From positions 1 through 49,978 of the forward strand of contig JACRFL010000014.1 of NCBI GenBank assembly GCA_016217905.1: 49,978 nt of DNA, given 5' to 3'. A model generated the notes under the pieces. That model did no database searches. It was not told where the DNA came from and saw only the letters and a list, made by a program, of their open reading frames with translations. A program made the translations under genes and the position numbers. Position 1 is the stretch's first letter, and every line of letters begins with the position of its first letter. Source of the DNA: Candidatus Kaiserbacteria bacterium (GTDB taxonomy: Bacteria > Patescibacteriota > Minisyncoccia > Phycocordibacterales > Phycocordibacteraceae). Shown piece after piece: positions 25,911 through 32,808 of this stretch.

Positions 25911-26807
25911 TTACTTTTCAAGTAGAGCTTGGATTCTTTGTTGAATGGGCGGATGCGTTGAAAACATCTTCTCGATCCAATTTGAACTTCCTTCCCTTTT
26001 CGCACCGAATGGATCACCGATAAAGAGGTGCGCCGTCGCAAGGTTCGCGCTCTGCATCGGAGCAGTGTAGCTACCGATCTTCCCGAGCGCGGAAGCGAGT
26101 CCTTCGGGGTAGCGCGTGAGCAGAGCGCCCGAGGCGTCGGCGAGATATTCGCGTCTGCGCGAAACGGCAAGTTGAATGAGCTTCGCGGCGACAGGGGCAA
26201 GTATGATGCCGACAACGGCGACGATCATGAAAAGTGCATTCCCCTGTTTGTTATCGTTTCCTCGCCCGCCGCCCCAGAAAGACATGCTCAAGAAAATATC
26301 CGCCACAATGGCGACGAAGCCCGCAAGCACTACCGCAACCGTCATAAGGAGGATGTCGCGGTTCTTGATATGCGAGAGCTCGTGGCCGACGACGCCCTCG
26401 AGCTCGCTTCGCGTCATCATCGAGAGCAATCCGGTCGTCGCGCAGACCACCGCGTGCGTCTCGTCGCGGCCGGTCGCAAAAGCGTTTGGCGCCGGATCGT
26501 CGATCACATAGAGCTTCGGCTTTGGCAGGCCCGCCGCGATGGCGAGGTTCTCGGTGACGGTATAGAAATCAAAGAACTCTTCCCGCGATGCCGGCCGCGC
26601 ATGATTGAGAGAGAGCACCAGCTTGTCCGAGGCCCAGTACGCGTAAAAATTCGTCATGACGGCAATGAGAATGGCGATATAGAGGATACCCGGATTGCCG
26701 TAGTACCAGGAAATGGCATATCCGGCCGCGATGACGACGAGGAGGAAGCCGATCACGAGCGCCCACGTCCGGCGGATGTTACTCGAGCGCTGGTTGTAGA
26801 GATTCAT
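25911..26807 (-). CDS. htpX: HtpX-like membrane zinc metalloprotease
   Basis: 298 aa M48-family protease for membrane-protein quality control. Two N-terminal membrane spans (ALVIGFLLVVIAAGY and YIAILIAVMTNFYAYW), catalytic zinc motif GHELSHIKNRD (H-E-x-x-H), two further spans, third ligand Glu in RRREYLADASGA, and the C-terminal FSTHPPIQQRI. The ATG at 26807 lies inside the end of the GGDEF gene (29-nt overlap). An upstream start at 26867 is possible. LemA and HtpX genes often adjoin in bacteria; here a GGDEF gene lies between them. Confidence 0.93.
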   Translation of the reverse strand: MNLYNQRSSNIRRTWALVIGFLLVVIAAGYAISWYYGNPGILYIAILIAVMTNFYAYWASDKLVLSLNHARPASREEFFDFYTVTENLAIAAGLPKPKLYVIDDPAPNAFATGRDETHAVVCATTGLLSMMTRSELEGVVGHELSHIKNRDILLMTVAVVLAGFVAIVADIFLSMSFWGGGRGNDNKQGNALFMIVAVVGIILAPVAAKLIQLAVSRRREYLADASGALLTRYPEGLASALGKIGSYTAPMQSANLATAHLFIGDPFGAKREGSSNWIEKMFSTHPPIQQRIQALLEK

Positions 26808-27435
26808 GTTCCGTATGTACTTCGACTCGGTTTTTCCCGCCATTCTTCGCGCGATAGAGGGCCTCATCGGCCAGTTTCAGCAGCATCTTCGCGTCGATCG
26901 AACTCTCCGATGACACGACGCCGAAGCTTGCCGTAACTTTCAGTCCAGGATATTGGTCGAATGTGAGTTGTTCAATTTTAGAACGCACATCTTCGGCATG
27001 ACGGACAGCGGCTTCAACACTTGCCCCCGGCATGAGCACAATCAATTCTTCTCCTCCGAAACGAGCTGCTGTATCTGACGCGCGTTCTGACTCTATAAGC
27101 ACTTCTGAGACTTTCCGGAGTACTTCGTCACCCGCCGAATGCCCGAGAGTATCATTTACTCTCTTAAAATGATCGAGATCGATCAGAATAAGCGAGACTT
27201 CTTTTAGCGGCTCGGTATGCATACGTTTCTCCCGTATCTCCCCACGAATGATCTTGAGCGCCCCATCAAGCTCGCGCTCAAAGACTTTGCGCGTCTTCAA
27301 CCCCGTTAAATGCTCGAATTCATGCCGTTCGTCTTGATCTGCGATGTAATCGAGCAAATACTTACTACGCTCAAGAACAAGCTCGTGCTCTTCTTCGGGG
27401 GTCGTGGGCCGTTCAAATTTTGGACGCTCTCCCAT
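26779..27435 (-). CDS. GGDEF-domain protein (putative diguanylate cyclase)
   Basis: 218 aa, soluble. A charged helical N-terminus (~45 residues: EEEHELVLERSKYLLDYIADQDERHEFE region) leads into a GGDEF domain: LTGLKTRKVFERELD, ILIDLDHFKRVNDTLGHSAGDEVLRKV, the active-site RFGGEELIVLMPG, and ADEALYRAKNGGKNRV. Active-site residues are intact (GGEEL variant), so cyclic di-GMP synthesis is plausible. No EAL, HD-GYP or PilZ gene is visible in the window. It starts 4 nt after lemA and overlaps htpX, so all three are probably one transcript. Confidence 0.92.
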   Translation of the reverse strand: MGERPKFERPTTPEEEHELVLERSKYLLDYIADQDERHEFEHLTGLKTRKVFERELDGALKIIRGEIREKRMHTEPLKEVSLILIDLDHFKRVNDTLGHSAGDEVLRKVSEVLIESERASDTAARFGGEELIVLMPGASVEAAVRHAEDVRSKIEQLTFDQYPGLKVTASFGVVSSESSIDAKMLLKLADEALYRAKNGGKNRVEVHTEHESLQPALE

Positions 27436-27439
27436 AGCG

Positions 27440-28006
27440 CTAGAACTGCACTTTCACCGGCTCCTTGGCGGCGACGTCGCTCGCGCCGAGCTCGAAGAGA
27501 TCCATCGGTTTGAAGCTGAAGGAGGAAGCGACGAGATTTCCGGGGAAAGACTGAATGGCGGTGTTGAGCGCCATCACCGTCGTGTTGTAGAAGCGGCGGG
27601 AAGACTGGATTTTATCCTCGGTATCGCCGAGCTCCTTCTGCAGCTGGAGGAAATTCTGGTTCGCCTTGAGGTCCGGGTATGCCTCGGAGACGGCAAAGAG
27701 CGTCTTGAGGGCGCCCGAGAGCTGGTTCTCGACCTGCGCCTGCGCAGCGGGGGTCATGTTCGAGGCGCCCATCGCGGCCGCGCGCGCCTTTGTCACCGTG
27801 TCGAAGGTCTTCGACTCGTGCGCGGCGTACCCCTTCACGGTCTCGACGAGATTCGGGATAAGATCGTAGCGGCGCTTCAACTGCACCGCGATGTCGGCCC
27901 ATGCTTCCTTCGCCTGATTGACAAGCGTAACAAGGCGATTGTACGCCCCGATAACCCAGAGCACGACGACTGCGACAAGTATGAGGATGATTGTGGTTGT
28001 AGACAT
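27440..28006 (-). CDS. lemA: LemA family membrane protein
   Basis: 188 aa. N-terminal membrane anchor (TIILILVAVVVLWVIGAYN), then the conserved helical domain: AYNRLVTLVNQAKEAWADIAVQLKRRYDLIPNLVETVKGY is the family hallmark (residues ~20-58), with the C-terminal RRFYNTTVMALNTAIQSFPGNLVA. Probably an envelope-stress or membrane-organising protein; in many bacteria it is linked to HtpX. The ATG at 28006 is chosen because TATAAT lies 7 nt before it; upstream starts overlap the malic enzyme gene. Confidence 0.94.
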   Translation of the reverse strand: MSTTTIILILVAVVVLWVIGAYNRLVTLVNQAKEAWADIAVQLKRRYDLIPNLVETVKGYAAHESKTFDTVTKARAAAMGASNMTPAAQAQVENQLSGALKTLFAVSEAYPDLKANQNFLQLQKELGDTEDKIQSSRRFYNTTVMALNTAIQSFPGNLVASSFSFKPMDLFELGASDVAAKEPVKVQF

Positions 28007-28013
28007 GCCTCCC

Positions 28014-28019
28014 ATTATA
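28014..28019 (-). promoter_or_regulatory. -10 element for lemA-GGDEF-htpX
   Basis: Consensus TATAAT on the minus strand, 7 nt before the lemA ATG, in the 19-nt gap after the malic enzyme gene. The spacer reads gggaggc, which could also act as a ribosome-binding site if transcription starts earlier. Confidence 0.55.
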
Positions 28020-28025
28020 CCAAAA

Positions 28026-29156
28026 CTAGCGCACCGCGCGCGCAACCGCTTTAGTCACGCGCGGGTCGAGCAGATCGGGGATGATCTTGGCGGGCGAGGG
28101 CTTCGCTACGAGTGCCGCGAGCGCGCGGGCGGCTCGCAACTTCGTTGCTTCCGTTATCTTCTTCACGCCCTTGTCGAGCGCGCCGCGGAAAATGCCGGGG
28201 AACACGAGCGCGTTGTTGATCTGGTTCGGGAAGTCGGAACGGCCCGTCGCGACGACCGTCGCGCCCGCGCGCTTCGCCGGCTCCGGCAAAATTTCCGGAT
28301 CGGGATTCGCGAGAGCGAAGACGATCCCCCGCGAGGCCATGATCTTCACGTGTTCGGGGCCGAGCACTCCCTTGCCGGAGACGCCGACGAACGCGTCCGC
28401 GCCCCGCATCGCTTCCGCAAGGTCGCCCGCGACCTTGCGCGGGTTCGTGAGCGCCGCGAGCTCCGCCTTGTGCGCATTCAAGCCGGCGCGACCCGTATGG
28501 ATGACGCCGGCGCGGTCGAGCACGACCACGTCCCGTATCCCCGCCGCAACGAGAAGCTTCGCGACAGCTGTACCGGCCGCGCCGGCGCCGCTCACGACGA
28601 CCTTCAACTTCTTCATATCCTTCTTCACCACCTTCGCGGCATTCGTGAGCCCCGCAAGGACGACGATCGCAGTGCCGTGTTGGTCGTCATGCATGACGGG
28701 GATGTCGAGTTCCTCGACAAGCCGCCGCTCGATCTCGAAACACTGCGGCGCAGCGATATCTTCAAGATTGATGCCGCCGAAGGCTGGCGCGATCGCTTTC
28801 ACTGTTTTAATAATTTCCTCCGGGTCGTGGGTATCGAGCACGATGGGCCATGCGTCGATGTCCGCCTTCACCTTGAAAATAAGAGCCTTCCCCTCCATCA
28901 CCGGCAGGGCGCCGTAGGGGCCGATATTCCCGAGGCCTAAGACTGCCGAGCCGTCGGAGACGACCACAACGCTGTTTTTCTTCACTGACATCTTCCGCGC
29001 GTCTTCCGGATGCGCGGCAAGGTGGAGCGACGCGACGCCGACGCCCGGCGTGTACCAGAGCGAGAAATCGCTTTTCCCTTTAAGCTTGACGCGCGTCTTC
29101 GTCTCGATGCGCGCGCCCTGCTTCTTGTAGGCCGCAAGTATTTTTTTCGTGTCCAT
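28026..29156 (-). CDS. Malic enzyme, NAD(P)-dependent (short bacterial form)
   Basis: 376 aa. Oxidatively decarboxylates malate to pyruvate in the cytoplasm. N-terminal domain has LWYTPGVGVAS and SDGSAVLGLGNIGPYGALPVMEGKA region motifs, divalent-metal site VMHDDQHGTAIV, Rossmann motif VSGAGAAGTAVAKLL (residues ~195-210), and the closing VFALANPDPEILP and NNALVFPGIFRGAL. The domain order matches the short prokaryotic class without a phosphotransacetylase domain. Coenzyme preference is not clear from sequence. Transcribed divergently from recG. Confidence 0.95.
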   Translation of the reverse strand: MDTKKILAAYKKQGARIETKTRVKLKGKSDFSLWYTPGVGVASLHLAAHPEDARKMSVKKNSVVVVSDGSAVLGLGNIGPYGALPVMEGKALIFKVKADIDAWPIVLDTHDPEEIIKTVKAIAPAFGGINLEDIAAPQCFEIERRLVEELDIPVMHDDQHGTAIVVLAGLTNAAKVVKKDMKKLKVVVSGAGAAGTAVAKLLVAAGIRDVVVLDRAGVIHTGRAGLNAHKAELAALTNPRKVAGDLAEAMRGADAFVGVSGKGVLGPEHVKIMASRGIVFALANPDPEILPEPAKRAGATVVATGRSDFPNQINNALVFPGIFRGALDKGVKKITEATKLRAARALAALVAKPSPAKIIPDLLDPRVTKAVARAVR

Positions 29157-29167
29157 AGTAGAGGACT

Positions 29168-29175
29168 AGTATACT
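29168..29175. promoter_or_regulatory. Overlapping divergent -10 boxes, malic enzyme / recG
   Basis: The 8-mer agtatact holds TATACT on the plus strand (29170-29175, 6 nt before the recG GTG) and TATACT on the minus strand (29173-29168, 11 nt before the malic enzyme ATG). One polymerase bound for one gene would block the other. Confidence 0.55.
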
Positions 29176-29181
29176 ATAGGC

Positions 29182-31362
29182 GTGCATTACGACGATACTA
29201 TTGAAAAGCATTTTACGCGGCTCCGGCCGGAGCAAAAAAAGGCATTGCATAAGCTCGGGATACGGACCATTCGCGATTTGTTGTATCACTTTCCCGCGCG
29301 CTATGAAAACGCGGGGCCGACGGGGACGATTGCAGGTGTGGCCGTAGGCGCGGAGGTGACACTCTATGGCACGGTGCGCAAGCCGGACATCAGAAAGACG
29401 TGGAAGACCCGTCGGCCGATCGCCGAGGCATGGCTTGAGGACGCGTCGGGGAAAATTAAGATGATGTGGTTCAGTCAACCCTATATCGCCAAATCGCTCC
29501 ACGACGGCATGGTGGTGAAGGTGAGTGGAAAAGTGGCAGGAACGGGGGCCAAAATATACTTGGCCAATCCGGAGATCGACAGGTCGCCCATCACACCGGA
29601 GGATGCGCACGATTCTCTCTTTCATCAAGGTCGAACCTTGCAACAAGGTTCGACCTTGGATACGGCACGGTATCCCGTGTATCCCGAGAGCCAGGGTGTC
29701 TCCTCACTCTGGCTCATGCATGCGATACGGAAAATCTTCGAGACTAAAGCGCATGAACACATCGAAGACCCTATTCCTGCTGACATCCTCGCGCGTTACA
29801 ACCTCCCCTCGCTCTCATCCGCGCTCGTTTTCATACACGCGCCGCATAAGTTATCTGATGCGACTGCGGCCCGCAAGCGATTCGCCTTCGAAGAGGTGTT
29901 CGCGCTCCAGATTGTGATGCAGCGGCGACGGCGCGCGCTTCTACAGGAAGAGGCGCTGCCGGTCGCGGTCGACCGGCGCGCGCTTGCCGACTTCGTCGCC
30001 TCCTTCCCCTTCCCCGCGACTGCGGCGCAGATGCGCGCAATCGACGCCATTGTCGCGGATTTTGAAAAAACGCACCCGATGCTTCGGCTGCTTGAGGGCG
30101 ATGTGGGTAGCGGCAAAACCGCGGTCGCTGCCGCGACCGCGTACATGGTGGCAACCTCCCTACCCAAGGGCCGCATAGCAGGCACACTACAAGTCGCCTA
30201 TCTCTGTCCCACCGAGATCCTCGCGAAGCAGCATTTTTCCACATTCGTTTCTTATTTTAGGGACCATCCCATCCCCATCGGCCTCATCACGGGCAGCGAG
30301 TGCCGCAAGTTCCCTTCCCGCGTGCGGTACGAAGAGTCCGCAAAAATTGCGAAGCCGGCGTTCAAAAAAATGGTCGCGAACGGCGAGATACCGATCGTCA
30401 TCGGCACGCACGCGCTCATCGAGAAGTCGCTCTCACTTCGATATTTCGCCTACGCCATCATCGACGAGCAGCACCGCTTCGGCACCGTCCATCGGCAAAA
30501 GCTGGCGACAAAAGGCACCATCGCGCCTCACTTACTTTCAATGACGGCAACGCCCATCCCCCGCACGCTCGCGCTCACGCTCTACGGCGATCTCGATCTC
30601 ACCCTTCTCGATGAAATGCCGTTGGGCAGAAAAACAATCATCACTCAGGTGCTTGCTCCGAAAGAGCGTGAAGAGGCGTACACGCGCGTCCGAAAGGAGC
30701 TCGCGCTCGGTCATCAGGCGTATGTCATCTGTCCGCGCATCGACGAGCCCGACCCCGCCAAGGAGCTTGCGCTTCAGGCGAAGTCGGTCAAAGCAGAGGC
30801 GGCGCGCCTCAAGAAGGAAGTGTTTCCCCACGCAACAATCGATATTCTGCACAGCAAGATGCGGCCGGCAGAAAAAGAAGCGACGATGAAAAAATTCGAG
30901 ATGGGAGAAGTCGACATTCTCGTTGCCACCTCGGTGGTGGAGGTGGGCGTCAACGTCCCGAACGCGACCGTCATCCTGATCGAAGGCGCTGAGCGCTTCG
31001 GGCTCGCGCAGCTCCACCAGTTGCGCGGCCGTGTCTTGCGCAGCACGTACCAGTCCTACTGCTTCGCACTCCCTGAATCGTTCGGCTCTTCGACGCGCGA
31101 GCGCATGAAGGCGTTTGTTACCGCGAAAAACGGCTTCGAGCTCGCGGAATACGACCTCGCGCTTCGCGGCGCGGGCGAACTCGCGGGCGGGAAGCAGTGG
31201 GGCGTCTCCGACATCGCGATGGAGGCGCTGAAGAACATTAAACTCGTGGAGGCGGCACGCGCCGAAGCAGCGCGCCTCGTCGCGAGCGATCCGGAATTAC
31301 GAAATTATCCGGAACTCAAAGCCCGCGCCCGCACCATCGACCGGCAGATGCATTTGGAATAA
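29182..31362 (+). CDS. recG: ATP-dependent DNA helicase RecG
   Basis: 726 aa. Branch-migration helicase that remodels stalled replication forks. N-terminal wedge/OB region (RPEQKKALHKLGIRTIRDLLYHFPARYEN at the start, cited as residues ~13-40), then SF2 motor: Walker A EGDVGSGKT, DEQHRFG (DExH box), SMTATPIPRTL, motif V/VI with GVNVPNATVILIEGAERFGLAQLHQLRGR. The RecG C-terminal TRG-type element lies around FELAEYDLALRGAGEL. Residues 149-159 (QGRTLQQGSTL) are encoded by an 11-codon palindrome that interrupts the linker after the OB fold. GTG start, 6 nt from the -10 box. Confidence 0.97.
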   Translation: MHYDDTIEKHFTRLRPEQKKALHKLGIRTIRDLLYHFPARYENAGPTGTIAGVAVGAEVTLYGTVRKPDIRKTWKTRRPIAEAWLEDASGKIKMMWFSQPYIAKSLHDGMVVKVSGKVAGTGAKIYLANPEIDRSPITPEDAHDSLFHQGRTLQQGSTLDTARYPVYPESQGVSSLWLMHAIRKIFETKAHEHIEDPIPADILARYNLPSLSSALVFIHAPHKLSDATAARKRFAFEEVFALQIVMQRRRRALLQEEALPVAVDRRALADFVASFPFPATAAQMRAIDAIVADFEKTHPMLRLLEGDVGSGKTAVAAATAYMVATSLPKGRIAGTLQVAYLCPTEILAKQHFSTFVSYFRDHPIPIGLITGSECRKFPSRVRYEESAKIAKPAFKKMVANGEIPIVIGTHALIEKSLSLRYFAYAIIDEQHRFGTVHRQKLATKGTIAPHLLSMTATPIPRTLALTLYGDLDLTLLDEMPLGRKTIITQVLAPKEREEAYTRVRKELALGHQAYVICPRIDEPDPAKELALQAKSVKAEAARLKKEVFPHATIDILHSKMRPAEKEATMKKFEMGEVDILVATSVVEVGVNVPNATVILIEGAERFGLAQLHQLRGRVLRSTYQSYCFALPESFGSSTRERMKAFVTAKNGFELAEYDLALRGAGELAGGKQWGVSDIAMEALKNIKLVEAARAEAARLVASDPELRNYPELKARARTIDRQMHLE
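29626..29658. repeat. 33-bp palindrome inserted in frame in recG
   Basis: caaggtcgaaccttg (29626-29640) and caaggttcgaccttg (29644-29658) are exact reverse complements separated by caa. Length is exactly 11 codons and begins on a codon boundary. Related cores occur after lepA and typA. Confidence 0.88.
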
Positions 31363-31366
31363 ATTG

Positions 31367-31440
31367 TGCGCGCGCCAGGACTCGAACCTGGACATCGGGC
31401 GTGTATAAGACGCCTGCTTTACCAATTAAGCTACGCGCGC
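31367..31440 (-). tRNA. tRNA-Ile (TAT)
   Basis: Minus-strand cloverleaf: acceptor GCGCGCG/CGCGCGC, D-arm GCTT/AAGC, anticodon stem GGCGT/ACGCC with loop CTTATAC, so the anticodon is TAT, T-arm CCAGG/CCTGG with TTCGAGT, discriminator A. The 3' CCA is not encoded (ACAA follows), unlike the other four tRNAs in the window. Confidence 0.9.
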
Positions 31441-31454
31441 GTTCCCCTATAGAA

Positions 31455-32129
31455 TCATACACCGTCTGTCACGGCAAACTCGCTACGAATATAATCGAGA
31501 GACATGCGGACATATTCAGAAATATCTCGGTTCTCATAGATAAGATTGCAGGTACCATGACCGAATTTCTGCGGATAGGAAAGTCCGCTTCTCTTAGAAG
31601 TTTTTATATACGGCTTTCTGAATGATGTCAGCGGTAAGTCGAGGGCTTTTGACCAATAACTCAATTCCCTGCGTACATTCATATCTGTATAGAGATGTAC
31701 ATATACTCTTAAACGGTTCCTTGGGACACCGAGCAATTCGAGCCATTGGATAAAGAAGCGAATCATAGCTGGATCGGTGTTTGAAAGTGAGGTACTTGCC
31801 GGCATCGTTTTTGCTCCTTCTCCCCAGTACAAGAAAAGGCTGGCGATGAGAAGCTCTCTCTTACTCAGAGTCCTTATATCCTTTGCGGCGCGCTTCCGAA
31901 CCTCTGCCCACCGACTCTCGCGTTTACGACGCATGGTATTGCTAAAACGTTCTATACGAACTGCATTCCAGTCACGCAATTCTCGCAGCCGCTTCTCCGG
32001 TAGAGGCATGTCATGCAACCAAAGACTCAAAGAACTTTTGCTCACTTTGAGCTTTTCTTTTATCTGGCTATAGCTCGCGCCTTTTTTGCGCATCTCAATT
32101 GCTTCTGATTTCTTTTTACGGAGTGCCAT
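31455..32129 (-). CDS. Helix-turn-helix protein with LAGLIDADG-endonuclease-like C-terminal domain
   Basis: 224 aa. The N-terminal ~45 residues form an HTH (IEMRKKGASYSQIKEKLKVSKSSLSLWLHD) like that of resolvase/transposase regulators. After a basic linker, from about residue 90, the segment LLIASLFLYWGEGAKT with NTDPAMIRFFIQWLELLGV and VHLYTDMN resembles a single LAGLIDADG-type homing-endonuclease or WhiA-like fold. It would be a DNA-binding protein, possibly a free-standing endonuclease or a regulator. Catalytic acidic residues are not certain. It is AT-richer than neighbours and sits beside tRNA-Ile, suggesting acquisition. Confidence 0.65.
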   Translation of the reverse strand: MALRKKKSEAIEMRKKGASYSQIKEKLKVSKSSLSLWLHDMPLPEKRLRELRDWNAVRIERFSNTMRRKRESRWAEVRKRAAKDIRTLSKRELLIASLFLYWGEGAKTMPASTSLSNTDPAMIRFFIQWLELLGVPRNRLRVYVHLYTDMNVRRELSYWSKALDLPLTSFRKPYIKTSKRSGLSYPQKFGHGTCNLIYENRDISEYVRMSLDYIRSEFAVTDGV

Positions 32130-32149
32130 ATGTGAACCTTTATATACAA

Positions 32150-32155
32150 AGTATA
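32150..32155 (-). promoter_or_regulatory. -10 element for the HTH protein
   Basis: TATACT on the minus strand, with ttcaat at a 17-nt spacing upstream as a -35 candidate; leader about 13 nt. Confidence 0.5.
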
Positions 32156-32200
32156 AAACCCATACTCTATAAATTGAACTTCAGCGGGTGGACAAAGGTA

Positions 32201-32229
32201 TTGACTCTCGCAAGACACGGCGCTACTGT
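32201..32229 (+). promoter_or_regulatory. Candidate promoter for the Cys-rich hypothetical gene
   Basis: TTGACT (32201-32206) and TACTGT (32224-32229) separated by 17 nt; the leader would be about 70 nt, unusual here. Confidence 0.35.
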
Positions 32230-32306
32230 ACAATCTGTTTTTGTTGTACCTTGCTGTAAAAAGTTGTAAGTTGTCTTCTTTCAAAAACAAACCAAAGAGG
32301 GTCAAA

Positions 32307-32747
32307 ATGGGAAGGACAGAAAGGTCGAGAGAGTCGGGAAGGGCATGGAAAGGAACGACACGACACGACACCATCACGGTGTGCGGTGAATTCCTCCACA
32401 TTGAGGACATCGGCGGCGGAAGGACAATGGCGCGTCTACTCGACGGTGCCATCGCGGTGATGTGCGGTAATGCGCACGTCATCGACGACGCGAACGTGCC
32501 GATCGAGCCGGAAACGATTGTTATCTGCCCAAAAGAAGTACTGAATGGTTCGGTAGAAAAATTCCGATTCAGGGTTGGGGTGCCGATCGAAGCGATTGAT
32601 CCCGGCGAAGGGCACTCGTCCTACGTTCTTCCCTGGAGTACTCTGGTCGCCCCGACGATTGCGAAGAGCCGGTGTCGGAGCGTTGGTCCATGCAACGACG
32701 CCAACATCCGTTGCGGCAACTGCTGCAACAATCCTAAGAAACGGTAA
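32307..32747 (+). CDS. Hypothetical protein with Cys-rich C-terminus
   Basis: 146 aa, no family recognised. Basic N-terminus (MGRTERSRESGRAWKG), a central beta-rich part with repeated Val/Ile/Gly (TVCGEFLHIEDIGGGRTMARL and NVPIEPETIVICP), and a tail with five cysteines in about 25 residues (RCRSVGPC, IRCGNCC) ending in NNPKKR, which could bind a metal. The start at 32307 is supported by agaggg 5 nt upstream. A terminator follows at once, so this is a single-gene transcription unit. Confidence 0.55.
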   Translation: MGRTERSRESGRAWKGTTRHDTITVCGEFLHIEDIGGGRTMARLLDGAIAVMCGNAHVIDDANVPIEPETIVICPKEVLNGSVEKFRFRVGVPIEAIDPGEGHSSYVLPWSTLVAPTIAKSRCRSVGPCNDANIRCGNCCNNPKKR

Positions 32748-32768
32748 AACAGAGGGGGAAAGGCCTCG

Positions 32769-32795
32769 AAGCCCCGGACACGTTGCCGGGGTTTT
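32769..32795 (+). terminator. Intrinsic terminator
   Basis: aagccccgg / ccggggttt stem with an 8-nt loop and trailing T's (ttttacatttt); follows the Cys-rich gene and lies just beyond the ftsH stop on the other strand. Confidence 0.8.
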
Positions 32796-32808
32796 ACATT
32801 TTCAATGG

